From the NCBI GenBank assembly GCA_913056455.1, contig CAJXMJ010000004.1, forward strand, positions 1 through 64,000: a stretch of 64,000 bases of DNA. The letters are read 5' to 3'. Shown piece after piece: positions 37,418 to 45,005 of the stretch (within the stretch, counting starts at the first letter, position 1; each line of letters begins with the position of its first letter). The notes under the pieces are model-generated. The model searched no databases. It was not told the DNA's origin and saw nothing but the letters and a program-made list of their open reading frames with translations. The stretch is from an uncultured Fodinibius sp. (GTDB lineage: Bacteria > Bacteroidota > Rhodothermia > Balneolales > Balneolaceae). The translations under genes were made by a program, and so were the position numbers.

Positions 37418-39130
37418 CTATCCGATACGGTATTTTAATTCTTCGATCTTGCTGAGAATTTCGCCTCGATCCATTTCCTGGTATCGCTCAGGCAACAATT
37501 CTTTAGAGGTGCATTCAATAACAGCACTGAGGGTTTGCAGCTCAATCTCCTCGGGATAGGTGGGAGGAAGGAAATCGTTTAGAGCTATATCTAAAATTTC
37601 TGGCGTAACCTTGTCTAAATCACGTGCAGCTGCGCGGAATTTTGCCCGTGTGAGTGCGGCTTCCATATCTGCACCGGAGAACGTTTTTAACCCCTGCTCA
37701 ATAACCTGCGGGATATATTCTTCAGTCAGCTGTAAGCCAGTTTTCTTTTTCATGGCATTAAAAAGATCTACCCGTTCTTCTTTGGTATGGGGTGGAAATA
37801 ATGCCAAGTGCTCCTCAGCTCTTCCCTGGCGCTTAAGGTCCACCGGCATCAGATCGGGACGTGCCGTCATCAAAAACCAGATAATTTCACCGCGATTTCG
37901 AGTATCACTCATAAAAGTAGCGATTTGCGAAAATACGCGACTGGAAACGCCACTGTCTCCACTCGCATCTCGATCTCCCAAATAGGCATCGGCCTCATCA
38001 ATCATCACTGCTACCGGTGACATCGCTTTAAGCAACCCAAGAATTTTCTCCAGATTCCCTTCCGTCACTCCCTGCCATTGGCTCCGAAAGTTTTTCAGTT
38101 TTACCATTGGAATACCTACCTCACTTGCAAAACAGGTCACCAAAAAAGTTTTCCCAGTCCCAACAGGACCGCAAACCAGGTATCCCATGGGAAGCACATC
38201 TTGTCGGCCAGACTTTAAGGCCTTAACAGCATGTCGTAGATGTTCTTTGACCTTAGTATGCCCCGCTACATTCTCAAGGGTATATTCTGTTTCTACAAAC
38301 TCCAACAGTCCATACGCCTCGGCCTCAATCAATTCTTTCTTTGCCTCAGATAATCGATCGTGGGTGATATTTTCTTTATTCTCTCGGGCATTGGAAAGAA
38401 TGCTTCGAAGATTTATAAAATTTAATCCGGCCGTCTGCTGAGCCACAACTTTCTCGCTGACATTAGAAAATGCCTGAAATTCTTCATCAGAAGATTCAAA
38501 ATTGATAAACTGCCGGCGTTGCCGCTCATCCGGAATATTGATTTTGATATCTGTGGTGTAAGGGTTTTGTACCAGCGTTTTATTTAAATCTGCGAGATTT
38601 TCGGTGAGTAGTACTGTTGTAAAATCTGCCGCTAAAAACATGGGATCATGCGCCCATCGTGAGAGATATACCATTGCTGTACGATCTTCTGATCCGCTGG
38701 TTCCGGCTTCGTTCATAGGCACAATGGTATCAGCATAATCAACAATCAAAGCAATACTCTTTTTATCGTCTATGCGAAGTCGAAAATACTGCTCCAGCAG
38801 CGAAAAAACCCGCACCGGATCTTTAGGCACCTTATTGGCGTAGTCCGTACCCATCAATGAATCACGTCCCGACAAAGCACGGTTAAAATCTTTTTTCGAC
38901 TCCCCATCGCGAAAGTAAATACCCGATGAACGATCATAGAAAATGACATAATCACGTGCGCCGAAAAATTCTTCAGACAAAAATGATTTAAGACGCACAA
39001 AATCTGTTTGGTCTTTTCGCTGCAGTGGAACCAAATCATGTACATTTCCATGCAGGATAAACTGGTTAATCGTACGACTTAAATATTTCTGGGCAAACTC
39101 CTGCGCCCAACTGGGATAATGGTCAAACAT
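37418..39130 (-). CDS. Two-domain AAA+ ATPase (degenerate N-module, classical C-module), PspA partner candidate
   Basis: A 570-residue AAA+ protein without signal or membrane helix. The N-terminal module (residues ~1-250) looks like a decayed AAA domain: FILHGNVHDLV at the P-loop site has no GxxGK, but a Walker-B-like IALIVDYAD (126-134) and sensor-like TTVLLTENLADL (171-182) remain. The C-module has Walker A GPVGTGKT (321-328), the pore-loop region FRSQWQGVTEGNL, Walker B VAVMIDEADA (373-382), sensor-1 area WFLMTARPD, Arg finger candidates R434/R437 and sensor-2 FSGADMEAAL (484-493). These are marks of classical AAA proteins such as Vps4 and p97. It ends the run that begins with pspA, so a role in remodelling PspA polymers is inferred. 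Confidence 0.85.
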   Translation of the reverse strand: MFDHYPSWAQEFAQKYLSRTINQFILHGNVHDLVPLQRKDQTDFVRLKSFLSEEFFGARDYVIFYDRSSGIYFRDGESKKDFNRALSGRDSLMGTDYANKVPKDPVRVFSLLEQYFRLRIDDKKSIALIVDYADTIVPMNEAGTSGSEDRTAMVYLSRWAHDPMFLAADFTTVLLTENLADLNKTLVQNPYTTDIKINIPDERQRRQFINFESSDEEFQAFSNVSEKVVAQQTAGLNFINLRSILSNARENKENITHDRLSEAKKELIEAEAYGLLEFVETEYTLENVAGHTKVKEHLRHAVKALKSGRQDVLPMGYLVCGPVGTGKTFLVTCFASEVGIPMVKLKNFRSQWQGVTEGNLEKILGLLKAMSPVAVMIDEADAYLGDRDASGDSGVSSRVFSQIATFMSDTRNRGEIIWFLMTARPDLMPVDLKRQGRAEEHLALFPPHTKEERVDLFNAMKKKTGLQLTEEYIPQVIEQGLKTFSGADMEAALTRAKFRAAARDLDKVTPEILDIALNDFLPPTYPEEIELQTLSAVIECTSKELLPERYQEMDRGEILSKIEELKYRIG

Positions 39131-39154
39131 AAACGTTGAATTTGGTAGAAATGA

Positions 39155-40435
39155 TCAGAGTTGATCCATCACAATTACTTTGACGGTCTCGATACGACTT
39201 GGCGTGGCTTTGCTAATAATAATTTTTTTTCCATCAATTAAAAGCTCTTCATTCACTTTGGGAATACGCCCCAATTCATTGATGATATACCCGGCTATCG
39301 TTTCATACTCCGTAGATTCCTCCGGCATATCAATCTCGGGAAATTGTTGGAGCAAATCTTCGATCTCGACTCCTCCACTCAAAATATAACTGTTGCCCGA
39401 TATCTTTTTCAGGATTCGATCTTCTGTATCATATTCGTCCTGAATATCTCCGACGACCTCTTCTAAAAGATCCTCGATGGTAATCATCCCGGCCGTACCT
39501 CCATATTCGTCGATAACGATGGCCACCGAAATATTGGAACTACGGAATTCTGAAAGCAGATCTTTCGACTTTTGTGACGCGGGAACTAACTTAATTGGAC
39601 GTATTATCTCAGACAAACTCTTGGGATTACTAAACAGGTCATAGGCAAAAATAACCCCAATAATATCATCGATAGATTCTTGGTAAACCGGTAGCTTTGA
39701 AAAACCCGATGAAATAAAAAGCTTTAGCGTTTCGTCGATACTGGCATTTTTTTCAACTGCTACAATATCAGTACGCGGTATCATCGATTCCTTCACGCGT
39801 TTATTCGAAAGCTCAAGCACATTGTGAAGGATTTCAGAATCATCTTTATCCAAATCATGCCCTCCGGAATCACGCAGCTCCTGAAATATCAGCTCTACAT
39901 CTTCTCGTCGAAACACTTTGCCCGAGCGATCCACATCCGGATTAATAAACTTAATAATCAAATCGGAAAATTTATCAGCTATAAAGATAAGAGGCTTAAA
40001 TAATTGATTGCATATTTTTTGAGGAATCGCAATTATCTTCATCCACCAGTCGGCATTTATGCGAAAAAGTGCCTTCGGAACTATCTCACCAAAAAGCATA
40101 ATCACGACGGAGGCAATCACCGTCTGAATTACCAACACCAACGCCTCGGAAGGCATTGTTCCCATCCAACCTTGATATATTTCGGTAATGGGACCTACCA
40201 GAAATATCGTCATCAAGGTAGCATACACTACATTTACTACATTATTGCCCACCAATGTAGTGGTTAAAAAGGTTTCCGGGTTATGGATAAAATCATTTAC
40301 TATACGGCCCGTCCATGAAGCTTTTCGGGATTCTATCTCCAGCTTTAACCTGTTAGAGCTGACAAAAGCTATCTCCGACCCTGAAAAAAATCCACTGAGA
40401 AGAATAGTTAATATAATGATAAGTATTTCAGTCAC
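39155..40435 (-). CDS. CNNM/CBS/CorC_HlyC membrane protein
   Basis: A 426-residue full-length member of the hemolysin-C/CorC family. CNNM (DUF21) with four helices (residues 1-190, beginning ILTILLSGFFSGSEIAFVSSNRLKLE), two CBS motifs (near 215-340: VKESMIPRTDIVAVEK, SVAIVIDEYGGTAGMITIEDLLEEVVGDIQDEYD region) and the C-terminal CorC_HlyC domain with a FAD-like fold (residues ~350-426). Family members influence magnesium/cobalt efflux and membrane integrity. It lies 24 bases upstream of the AAA gene and 104 bases downstream of the enoyl-CoA hydratase. Confidence 0.93.
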   Translation of the reverse strand: MTEILIIILTILLSGFFSGSEIAFVSSNRLKLEIESRKASWTGRIVNDFIHNPETFLTTTLVGNNVVNVVYATLMTIFLVGPITEIYQGWMGTMPSEALVLVIQTVIASVVIMLFGEIVPKALFRINADWWMKIIAIPQKICNQLFKPLIFIADKFSDLIIKFINPDVDRSGKVFRREDVELIFQELRDSGGHDLDKDDSEILHNVLELSNKRVKESMIPRTDIVAVEKNASIDETLKLFISSGFSKLPVYQESIDDIIGVIFAYDLFSNPKSLSEIIRPIKLVPASQKSKDLLSEFRSSNISVAIVIDEYGGTAGMITIEDLLEEVVGDIQDEYDTEDRILKKISGNSYILSGGVEIEDLLQQFPEIDMPEESTEYETIAGYIINELGRIPKVNEELLIDGKKIIISKATPSRIETVKVIVMDQL

Positions 40436-40539
40436 TTAAAACAGTTTTATTTCTTGGGCAATTTGGGGCGTCTTCGTGAAACTTGCTACAACAGCAATAC
40501 CATTGAATAATCCTAAGAGGATATAAATATCAGGAATCC

Positions 40540-41316
40540 TTATTTTCCTTTAAACTCAGGTTTCCGTTTTTCGAGAAATGCGGACGTTCCTTCCATACAA
40601 TCTTCGGTTTCGCAGAGTTCACCAAACAGATCCGCTTCTACCTGGTAGCCCGAACGGTGATCAGAATGATAAACAGCCTTGATAGCATTTCGTATAGCAA
40701 TAGGGCCATTTTTCAAAATATTATTTAAAAGCTCTTTTGATGATTCAAATGGATCAGCACTTACTTCATTAACCAAACCAAGCTGGAGAGCCTCTTCTGC
40801 CTTCACCTGTTTACCGGTCAAAATCATTTCTAAGGCACGAGCTTTCCCTATCAAATCGGGAAGTCGTTGCGTACCGCCATATCCCGGTATCAATCCCAAT
40901 CCAACTTCAGGCAATCCAAAAACTGCATCTTCACCAGCAATACGTAAGTGGCACGCCATGGCCAACTCTGCACCACCACCTAAAGCATATCCGTTTACGG
41001 CAGCAATAACAGGCTTGCGGGTATCTTCAATAAGCTGAAAGATCTGCTGTCCCTTTTGAGAAGCCATTCGCCCCGACCGATCATCCAGCTCACGGAGCTC
41101 CTTGATATCAGCACCAGCCACAAAAGCCTTGTCACCAGCTCCCTTCACAATAACAGCATTGATTTCTTCGTCTATTTGAATAGCCTTAAACACATCGGCA
41201 AGCTCATTTAAAACCCCATCATTTAAGGCATTGAGTTTTTTGGGTCGATTGATAGTAACAGTGGATATTCCCCTGTCATCGGTTTCCAACGTAATAGTAC
41301 TAAACGATTCACTCAT
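40540..41316 (-). CDS. Enoyl-CoA hydratase/isomerase (crotonase family)
   Basis: A 258-residue crotonase. ATG 41316 (MSESFSTITLETDDRG) avoids the overlap with the upstream gene and gives the standard length; a longer frame adds 12 residues. Motifs: INRPKKLNALNDGVLNEL near residue 22, AFVAGADIKEL (oxyanion-hole Ala) near 60, VNGYALGGGAELAMACHLRIA near 100-120, FGLPEVGLGLIPGYGGTQRLP with the catalytic Glu pair region near 128-145, and SAFLEKRKPEFKG at the C-terminus. It hydrates 2-enoyl-CoAs in fatty-acid beta-oxidation or related paths. Its presence inside the PspA-type gene run is unexplained. Confidence 0.93.
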   Translation of the reverse strand: MSESFSTITLETDDRGISTVTINRPKKLNALNDGVLNELADVFKAIQIDEEINAVIVKGAGDKAFVAGADIKELRELDDRSGRMASQKGQQIFQLIEDTRKPVIAAVNGYALGGGAELAMACHLRIAGEDAVFGLPEVGLGLIPGYGGTQRLPDLIGKARALEMILTGKQVKAEEALQLGLVNEVSADPFESSKELLNNILKNGPIAIRNAIKAVYHSDHRSGYQVEADLFGELCETEDCMEGTSAFLEKRKPEFKGK

Positions 41317-41323
41317 AAATATT

Positions 41324-42220
41324 TTATCCCTTAACACGACTTGAGGAGTCAACCTTAGAGTCGGTTTCTTTTTCCTGTTTTAGTTCATCTTCGATTTCCA
41401 AAAAATCAGAATCTAAATCAATATCGTCAAGATCAGAATGAAAAGGCAAAATATCTCGATCCAGGTCATCAATCAACTGGGAGGTTTCCTCAACTTCCTC
41501 AAGAAGATTATCAAGCTGGAATCCAATTTCTTCAGGATTACTCATTGTCATAGATTGCTCATAAATGTATCGAATGGCATCTTCTATCGTTTCAAGATGC
41601 GTCTCACAAATCAGATACTTTTCTTTGGCTACCTCAAACTTTTTAAGGCGTTTCTTCAAAATACCTACGCGCCGAGCTGTAGTTCGCTTTAACCGTTCCG
41701 ACTCCATATTCTGCATCTCGCGTTCTTCTTTCTGGACCTCCTGTTTCAAACTTTCCTCTACCGAGGTATCCATATATAGTCGATATCGCTTATGCAGATC
41801 CAATAAGGTAAGATAATTCGAGAGAAGTTCTTCAATCTTATCTCTAATATTTTCCAATAAGCCTTGTGAACTGTATGGCAGCTTATCAAAATTTTCTTTA
41901 ATTAATTTTGCAAGGTGCTTCAACACCAAAAAGCGTTTCTGGCTTTTTTTATCGAGGTCCTGGAACGTAGATTTTTCCCTCGCAGCAGGGTTTTGTTCCC
42001 GCACCTTTTTCAACTTTATGTTTTTTCTAAAACGGGGCAGTCGCGGAACAATACCCAGATACATTAGCTCTACAGCAAATGTCATCGTCAGGACTAGGCT
42101 CGAAATAAGCCCCATACCACTCATCGCAAAAGCAGAAATAGCCGAAATTAGCAGTACTCCTAAATTAACAGGGTGTAAAAATGCTTCACGCGTAAAATTT
42201 ATGGTGTTATCATCACTCAT
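41324..42220 (-). CDS. Two-TM coiled-coil protein in the PspA cluster
   Basis: A 298-residue protein with no family I recognise, start ATG 42220 (MSDDNTINF; GTG two codons upstream is possible). Two adjacent hydrophobic helices (residues ~18-33 and 36-58: PVNLGVLLISAISAFAMSG and LISSLVLTMTFAVELMYLG) form a membrane hairpin, followed by a basic stretch PRFRKNIKLKK and a long charged coiled coil (about 75-240), ending in an acidic tail. It starts 5 bases after the half-PspA gene and ends 7 bases before the enoyl-CoA hydratase. It could anchor PspA-type filaments to the membrane. Confidence 0.85.
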   Translation of the reverse strand: MSDDNTINFTREAFLHPVNLGVLLISAISAFAMSGMGLISSLVLTMTFAVELMYLGIVPRLPRFRKNIKLKKVREQNPAAREKSTFQDLDKKSQKRFLVLKHLAKLIKENFDKLPYSSQGLLENIRDKIEELLSNYLTLLDLHKRYRLYMDTSVEESLKQEVQKEEREMQNMESERLKRTTARRVGILKKRLKKFEVAKEKYLICETHLETIEDAIRYIYEQSMTMSNPEEIGFQLDNLLEEVEETSQLIDDLDRDILPFHSDLDDIDLDSDFLEIEDELKQEKETDSKVDSSSRVKG

Positions 42221-42225
42221 AATCA

Positions 42226-42681
42226 CTACTCGTCTTCAAGTTCATTGCCAGGCTTGTCAGAAACTGCTGACGAATTCCTGCCAATTGTTTTATTTACCTG
42301 GATATTATTTGCCTGCTCTTCGATCTCATTATATAAGAGTCCCATTTCTAACTTGACTTGCCGCAGGGTATCTTTTGCTTTCGACTTCCTTATCTCTTCA
42401 TCCATTTCTTGCTGACTTATATTATCCTCACTTTCCTCTACAAGGCTGTCCATAGCCAAGTCAAGGCGAGCCTCGACTGAAGCCAACTTATGCTTCACCG
42501 AATAAAGAAAATCATCAAAAGAGTTCAGCATCTCTGTTTTATCCATATTTTTTAACGCACTGGCGATATTTTGCGTACGCTTGGCCCGTGATGCGCGTTC
42601 TTTTATCTCACGCATCTTGCGATAGTGCGCCTTGTATTCTTCTTTGAGGCGTTCCCGTTCACTTTTGCTATCGTTAGCCAT
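42226..42681 (-). CDS. Half-length PspA-like coiled-coil protein
   Basis: A 151-residue protein (start ATG 42681, MANDSKSERERL; the frame is open 5 codons more). It is almost wholly helical and aligns with the C-terminal half of the adjacent PspA protein: EARLDLAMDSL (70-80) against EARMELALDSI (181-191), IASALKNMDK (39-48) against IADALEQFET, and a following KLEMG/FKAEMG. It lacks the N-terminal amphipathic helix and the first hairpin of PspA. Its tail KTIG (131-134) matches KTIG at 252-255 of PspA. It lies between pspA (15 bases) and the two-TM gene (5 bases). It is likely a truncated duplicate acting with PspA, perhaps as a regulator of polymer length. Confidence 0.85.
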   Translation of the reverse strand: MANDSKSERERLKEEYKAHYRKMREIKERASRAKRTQNIASALKNMDKTEMLNSFDDFLYSVKHKLASVEARLDLAMDSLVEESEDNISQQEMDEEIRKSKAKDTLRQVKLEMGLLYNEIEEQANNIQVNKTIGRNSSAVSDKPGNELEDE

Positions 42682-42696
42682 GGTTAAAAGCCACAT

Positions 42697-43485
42697 TTAG
42701 GATTTAGATCGCTCTTTGTTCCCAATCGTTTTACCCTGTTGTTTCTCAGATGTTTGCTCATCAATTTCAATTTCTTCCTCATCGTCAGATGAACCTACAC
42801 TCTTTTCTTTTTCCGGGGCATCTACTTTACCCATTTCGGCCTTGAATTGCTCTACCAGCTCATGGGCACGCAGTTTTTCCGCATTAGCTTCGATCTCCAT
42901 CGTTTCTGTGTCGATGCTATCCAATGCCAGTTCCATACGAGCTTCATTCTTTGCGGTTTGCTCATTAAGCCGGTTAACCATTTCATCATGGGTCTGATCA
43001 AGTCCCCCGGTTTCAAATTGCTCTAGCGCATCGGCAATTTTACCCTGCCATTCAGCACGTTCACTGGCACGCATCGCTTCTTTTGCTTCTTGAATCTTGC
43101 GATCCTTTTCGCGCATAAATGCTTTTTTAACTTTGATCGCCTTTTCATAAGCCTGCTCAGCAAACTTTAACTGCTCTTTTGATGTCTCCAGATTCTCTTT
43201 GGCCTTCTCAAGCTGCATGGCATATCCTTCGGCGATATCGTCACGATCTGCCTGGATAGCAGATTTTATCTTAGCCGTTAAATCCTCAATCTTCTTCTCC
43301 AGCTTGTTCACCTCTTTCTGGAGCATAATTTTATTCGCCTTTACTGTGGCGATATTCTCATTCATCTGGGGAATCTGATCGTTTAAATCCCGAATATTCT
43401 GCTCCAGAATTAGTTTCGGGTCTTCCATTGAACTTACGAATCCACCAAATAGCGACTTGATTGCTCGAACGAATCTTTTAAACAT
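42697..43485 (-). CDS. pspA: PspA/IM30 family membrane-remodelling protein
   Basis: A 262-residue PspA/Vipp1 (IM30) family protein, a bacterial relative of ESCRT-III. The N-terminal amphipathic helix MFKRFVRAIKSLFGGFVSSM is followed by the family signature EDPKLILEQNIRDLNDQIPQM (20-40 region), a long coiled-coil hairpin (42-150), and helices to about 220 including EARMELALDS (181-190). The last 40 residues are a disordered acidic tail (GSSDDEEEIEID) ending KTIGNKERSKS. PspA forms rods and coats that stabilise damaged membranes. It heads the run of genes down to the AAA+ ATPase. No sigma-54 site is seen upstream, but two direct repeats are. Confidence 0.93.
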   Translation of the reverse strand: MFKRFVRAIKSLFGGFVSSMEDPKLILEQNIRDLNDQIPQMNENIATVKANKIMLQKEVNKLEKKIEDLTAKIKSAIQADRDDIAEGYAMQLEKAKENLETSKEQLKFAEQAYEKAIKVKKAFMREKDRKIQEAKEAMRASERAEWQGKIADALEQFETGGLDQTHDEMVNRLNEQTAKNEARMELALDSIDTETMEIEANAEKLRAHELVEQFKAEMGKVDAPEKEKSVGSSDDEEEIEIDEQTSEKQQGKTIGNKERSKS

Positions 43486-43520
43486 AATATTATCGATTTT
43501 ATTAATCTTTGCCCTGCCCT

Positions 43521-43550
43521 TTAGTACTATTTTAATACCCTTAGTACTAT
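43521..43550. promoter_or_regulatory. Paired TTAGTACTAT direct repeats upstream of pspA
   Basis: TTAGTACTAT occurs at 43521-43530 and again at 43541-43550, exactly 20 bases (two helical turns) apart, 35 bases upstream of the pspA start codon. Each contains the 8-base palindrome TAGTACTA. Such spacing suits cooperative regulator binding. Confidence 0.5.
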
Positions 43551-43597
43551 AAAGTTATGTTAATTTAGTGATATTGCAATTAATTAGTGCTTACGCT

Positions 43598-44938
43598 TTA
43601 TAATTCATGCACGCCGTCTTTATCAACGCGATGCGTAATCATAGTCAATCTTTCTGTCGTCTTATCACGAATTGAAAACGCATTTTTCAACTCATCAATT
43701 GCTGTGTCTGTTAACTGCTTGTTATTCGTATATCCCACAGCTAATGTTTCACCCTTTTTAACAGAATCACCTATTTTCTTCTTTAACTCTATACCTGCAG
43801 CCGGATCGACATCATCTTCCTTTTTCTTACGTCCGGCTCCCAACTCAAGCGAAGCCATCCCTATACTGTAAGCATCGATTTCAGAAATATATCCTGCTTC
43901 TGTAGCTGAAAACTCAAAAGAGTATTCAGCATGATCATAAGCCGAAAAATCTTTCAATACACTTGTATCTCCGCTCTGCTCTTCCGTCAACTCTAGCCAC
44001 TTATCAAAAGCCTGACCATTTTGCACCGCTTTCCGACTCATTTTGACCCCTTCTTCAATGGTATTAGCCTTACCGCCCAGCATAATCATCGTCCCGGCCA
44101 ACATGTGCGTAACTTCCATAACATCTTCCGGCCCCTTCCCTTGTAGTCCCTCCATAGATTCTTCAACTTCCAGCCAGTTCCCAACTTTATATCCCAATGG
44201 CTGATTCATATTGGTCAGATAAGCCACAGTTTCTTTGCCGAAATCCTCACCTATAGCAACCAAGGTTTCAGCCAACTCCTGGGCATCTTCGTGCGTTTTC
44301 ATGAACGCGCCGGACCCAAATTTTACATCAAGTACCAACGCATCTATGCCCTCAGCCAACTTTTTACTCATAATACTCCCGGCAATCAATGGAATAGACT
44401 CTACCGTAGCCGTCACATCGCGCAGTGAATAGAGACGTTTATCAGCCGGAGCCACCTCTTCAGTTTGTCCCGCCATCACCATGTTACACTTTGCCAATAT
44501 CTGTTGATACCGCTCCAAGCTTATATCAACTGTAAAACCAGGAATGGATTCCATCTTATCAAGGGTACCGCCGGTATGTCCCAATCCCCGCCCGGAAATC
44601 ATCGGCACAGGTACGCCATAACTGGCAACGATGGGTGCCAAAATCAACGACAACTTATCCCCCACACCACCTGTTGAGTGTTTATCCACCTTCTTCCCGG
44701 GGATATCACTAAGGTCAAGTACGCGCCCCGAATGAAGCATAGAATGAGTCAAGGCCGATGCCTCATCTTCATTCATGCCATTTAAAAAAGAGGCCATCAA
44801 AAAGGAACTCATCTGATAATCAGGAACTTCATCTTTCGTATATTTATCAATGAGATAAGAGATTTCATCTCTTGTTAATGTATTGCCGTCTCTTTTTTTT
44901 CGGATTAAGGAAACAATATTATACCCTTTGGTACTCAT
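43598..44938 (-). CDS. deoA: Pyrimidine-nucleoside (thymidine) phosphorylase
   Basis: A 446-residue phosphorylase that cleaves thymidine/uridine with phosphate to base and (deoxy)ribose 1-phosphate for salvage. The N-terminal alpha domain begins IVSLIRKKRDGNTLTRDEISYLID. The phosphate-binding KHSTGGVGDKLSLILAPIVASYG occurs near residue 84, then PMISGRGLGHTGGTLDKMESIPGF near 113, LAEGIDALVLDVKFGSGAFMK near 190 and the C-terminal pyrimidine-nucleoside phosphorylase domain (VGYTNNKQLTDTAID). The length fits the broader-specificity Pdp type, so DeoA versus Pdp cannot be told apart here. Divergent from pdxB. Confidence 0.94.
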   Translation of the reverse strand: MSTKGYNIVSLIRKKRDGNTLTRDEISYLIDKYTKDEVPDYQMSSFLMASFLNGMNEDEASALTHSMLHSGRVLDLSDIPGKKVDKHSTGGVGDKLSLILAPIVASYGVPVPMISGRGLGHTGGTLDKMESIPGFTVDISLERYQQILAKCNMVMAGQTEEVAPADKRLYSLRDVTATVESIPLIAGSIMSKKLAEGIDALVLDVKFGSGAFMKTHEDAQELAETLVAIGEDFGKETVAYLTNMNQPLGYKVGNWLEVEESMEGLQGKGPEDVMEVTHMLAGTMIMLGGKANTIEEGVKMSRKAVQNGQAFDKWLELTEEQSGDTSVLKDFSAYDHAEYSFEFSATEAGYISEIDAYSIGMASLELGAGRKKKEDDVDPAAGIELKKKIGDSVKKGETLAVGYTNNKQLTDTAIDELKNAFSIRDKTTERLTMITHRVDKDGVHEL

Positions 44939-45005
44939 AAAATAATGCTGTTAAATTAGTTTTACAGTGACTTAAATAAATTAATCGCTATAAGTAAAAT
45001 CCCTG

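Noticed and set aside
43486-43597. Sigma-54 promoter before pspA
   Set aside because: No GG-N10-GC core with the expected flanks at a suitable distance; only the TTAGTACTAT repeats stand out.
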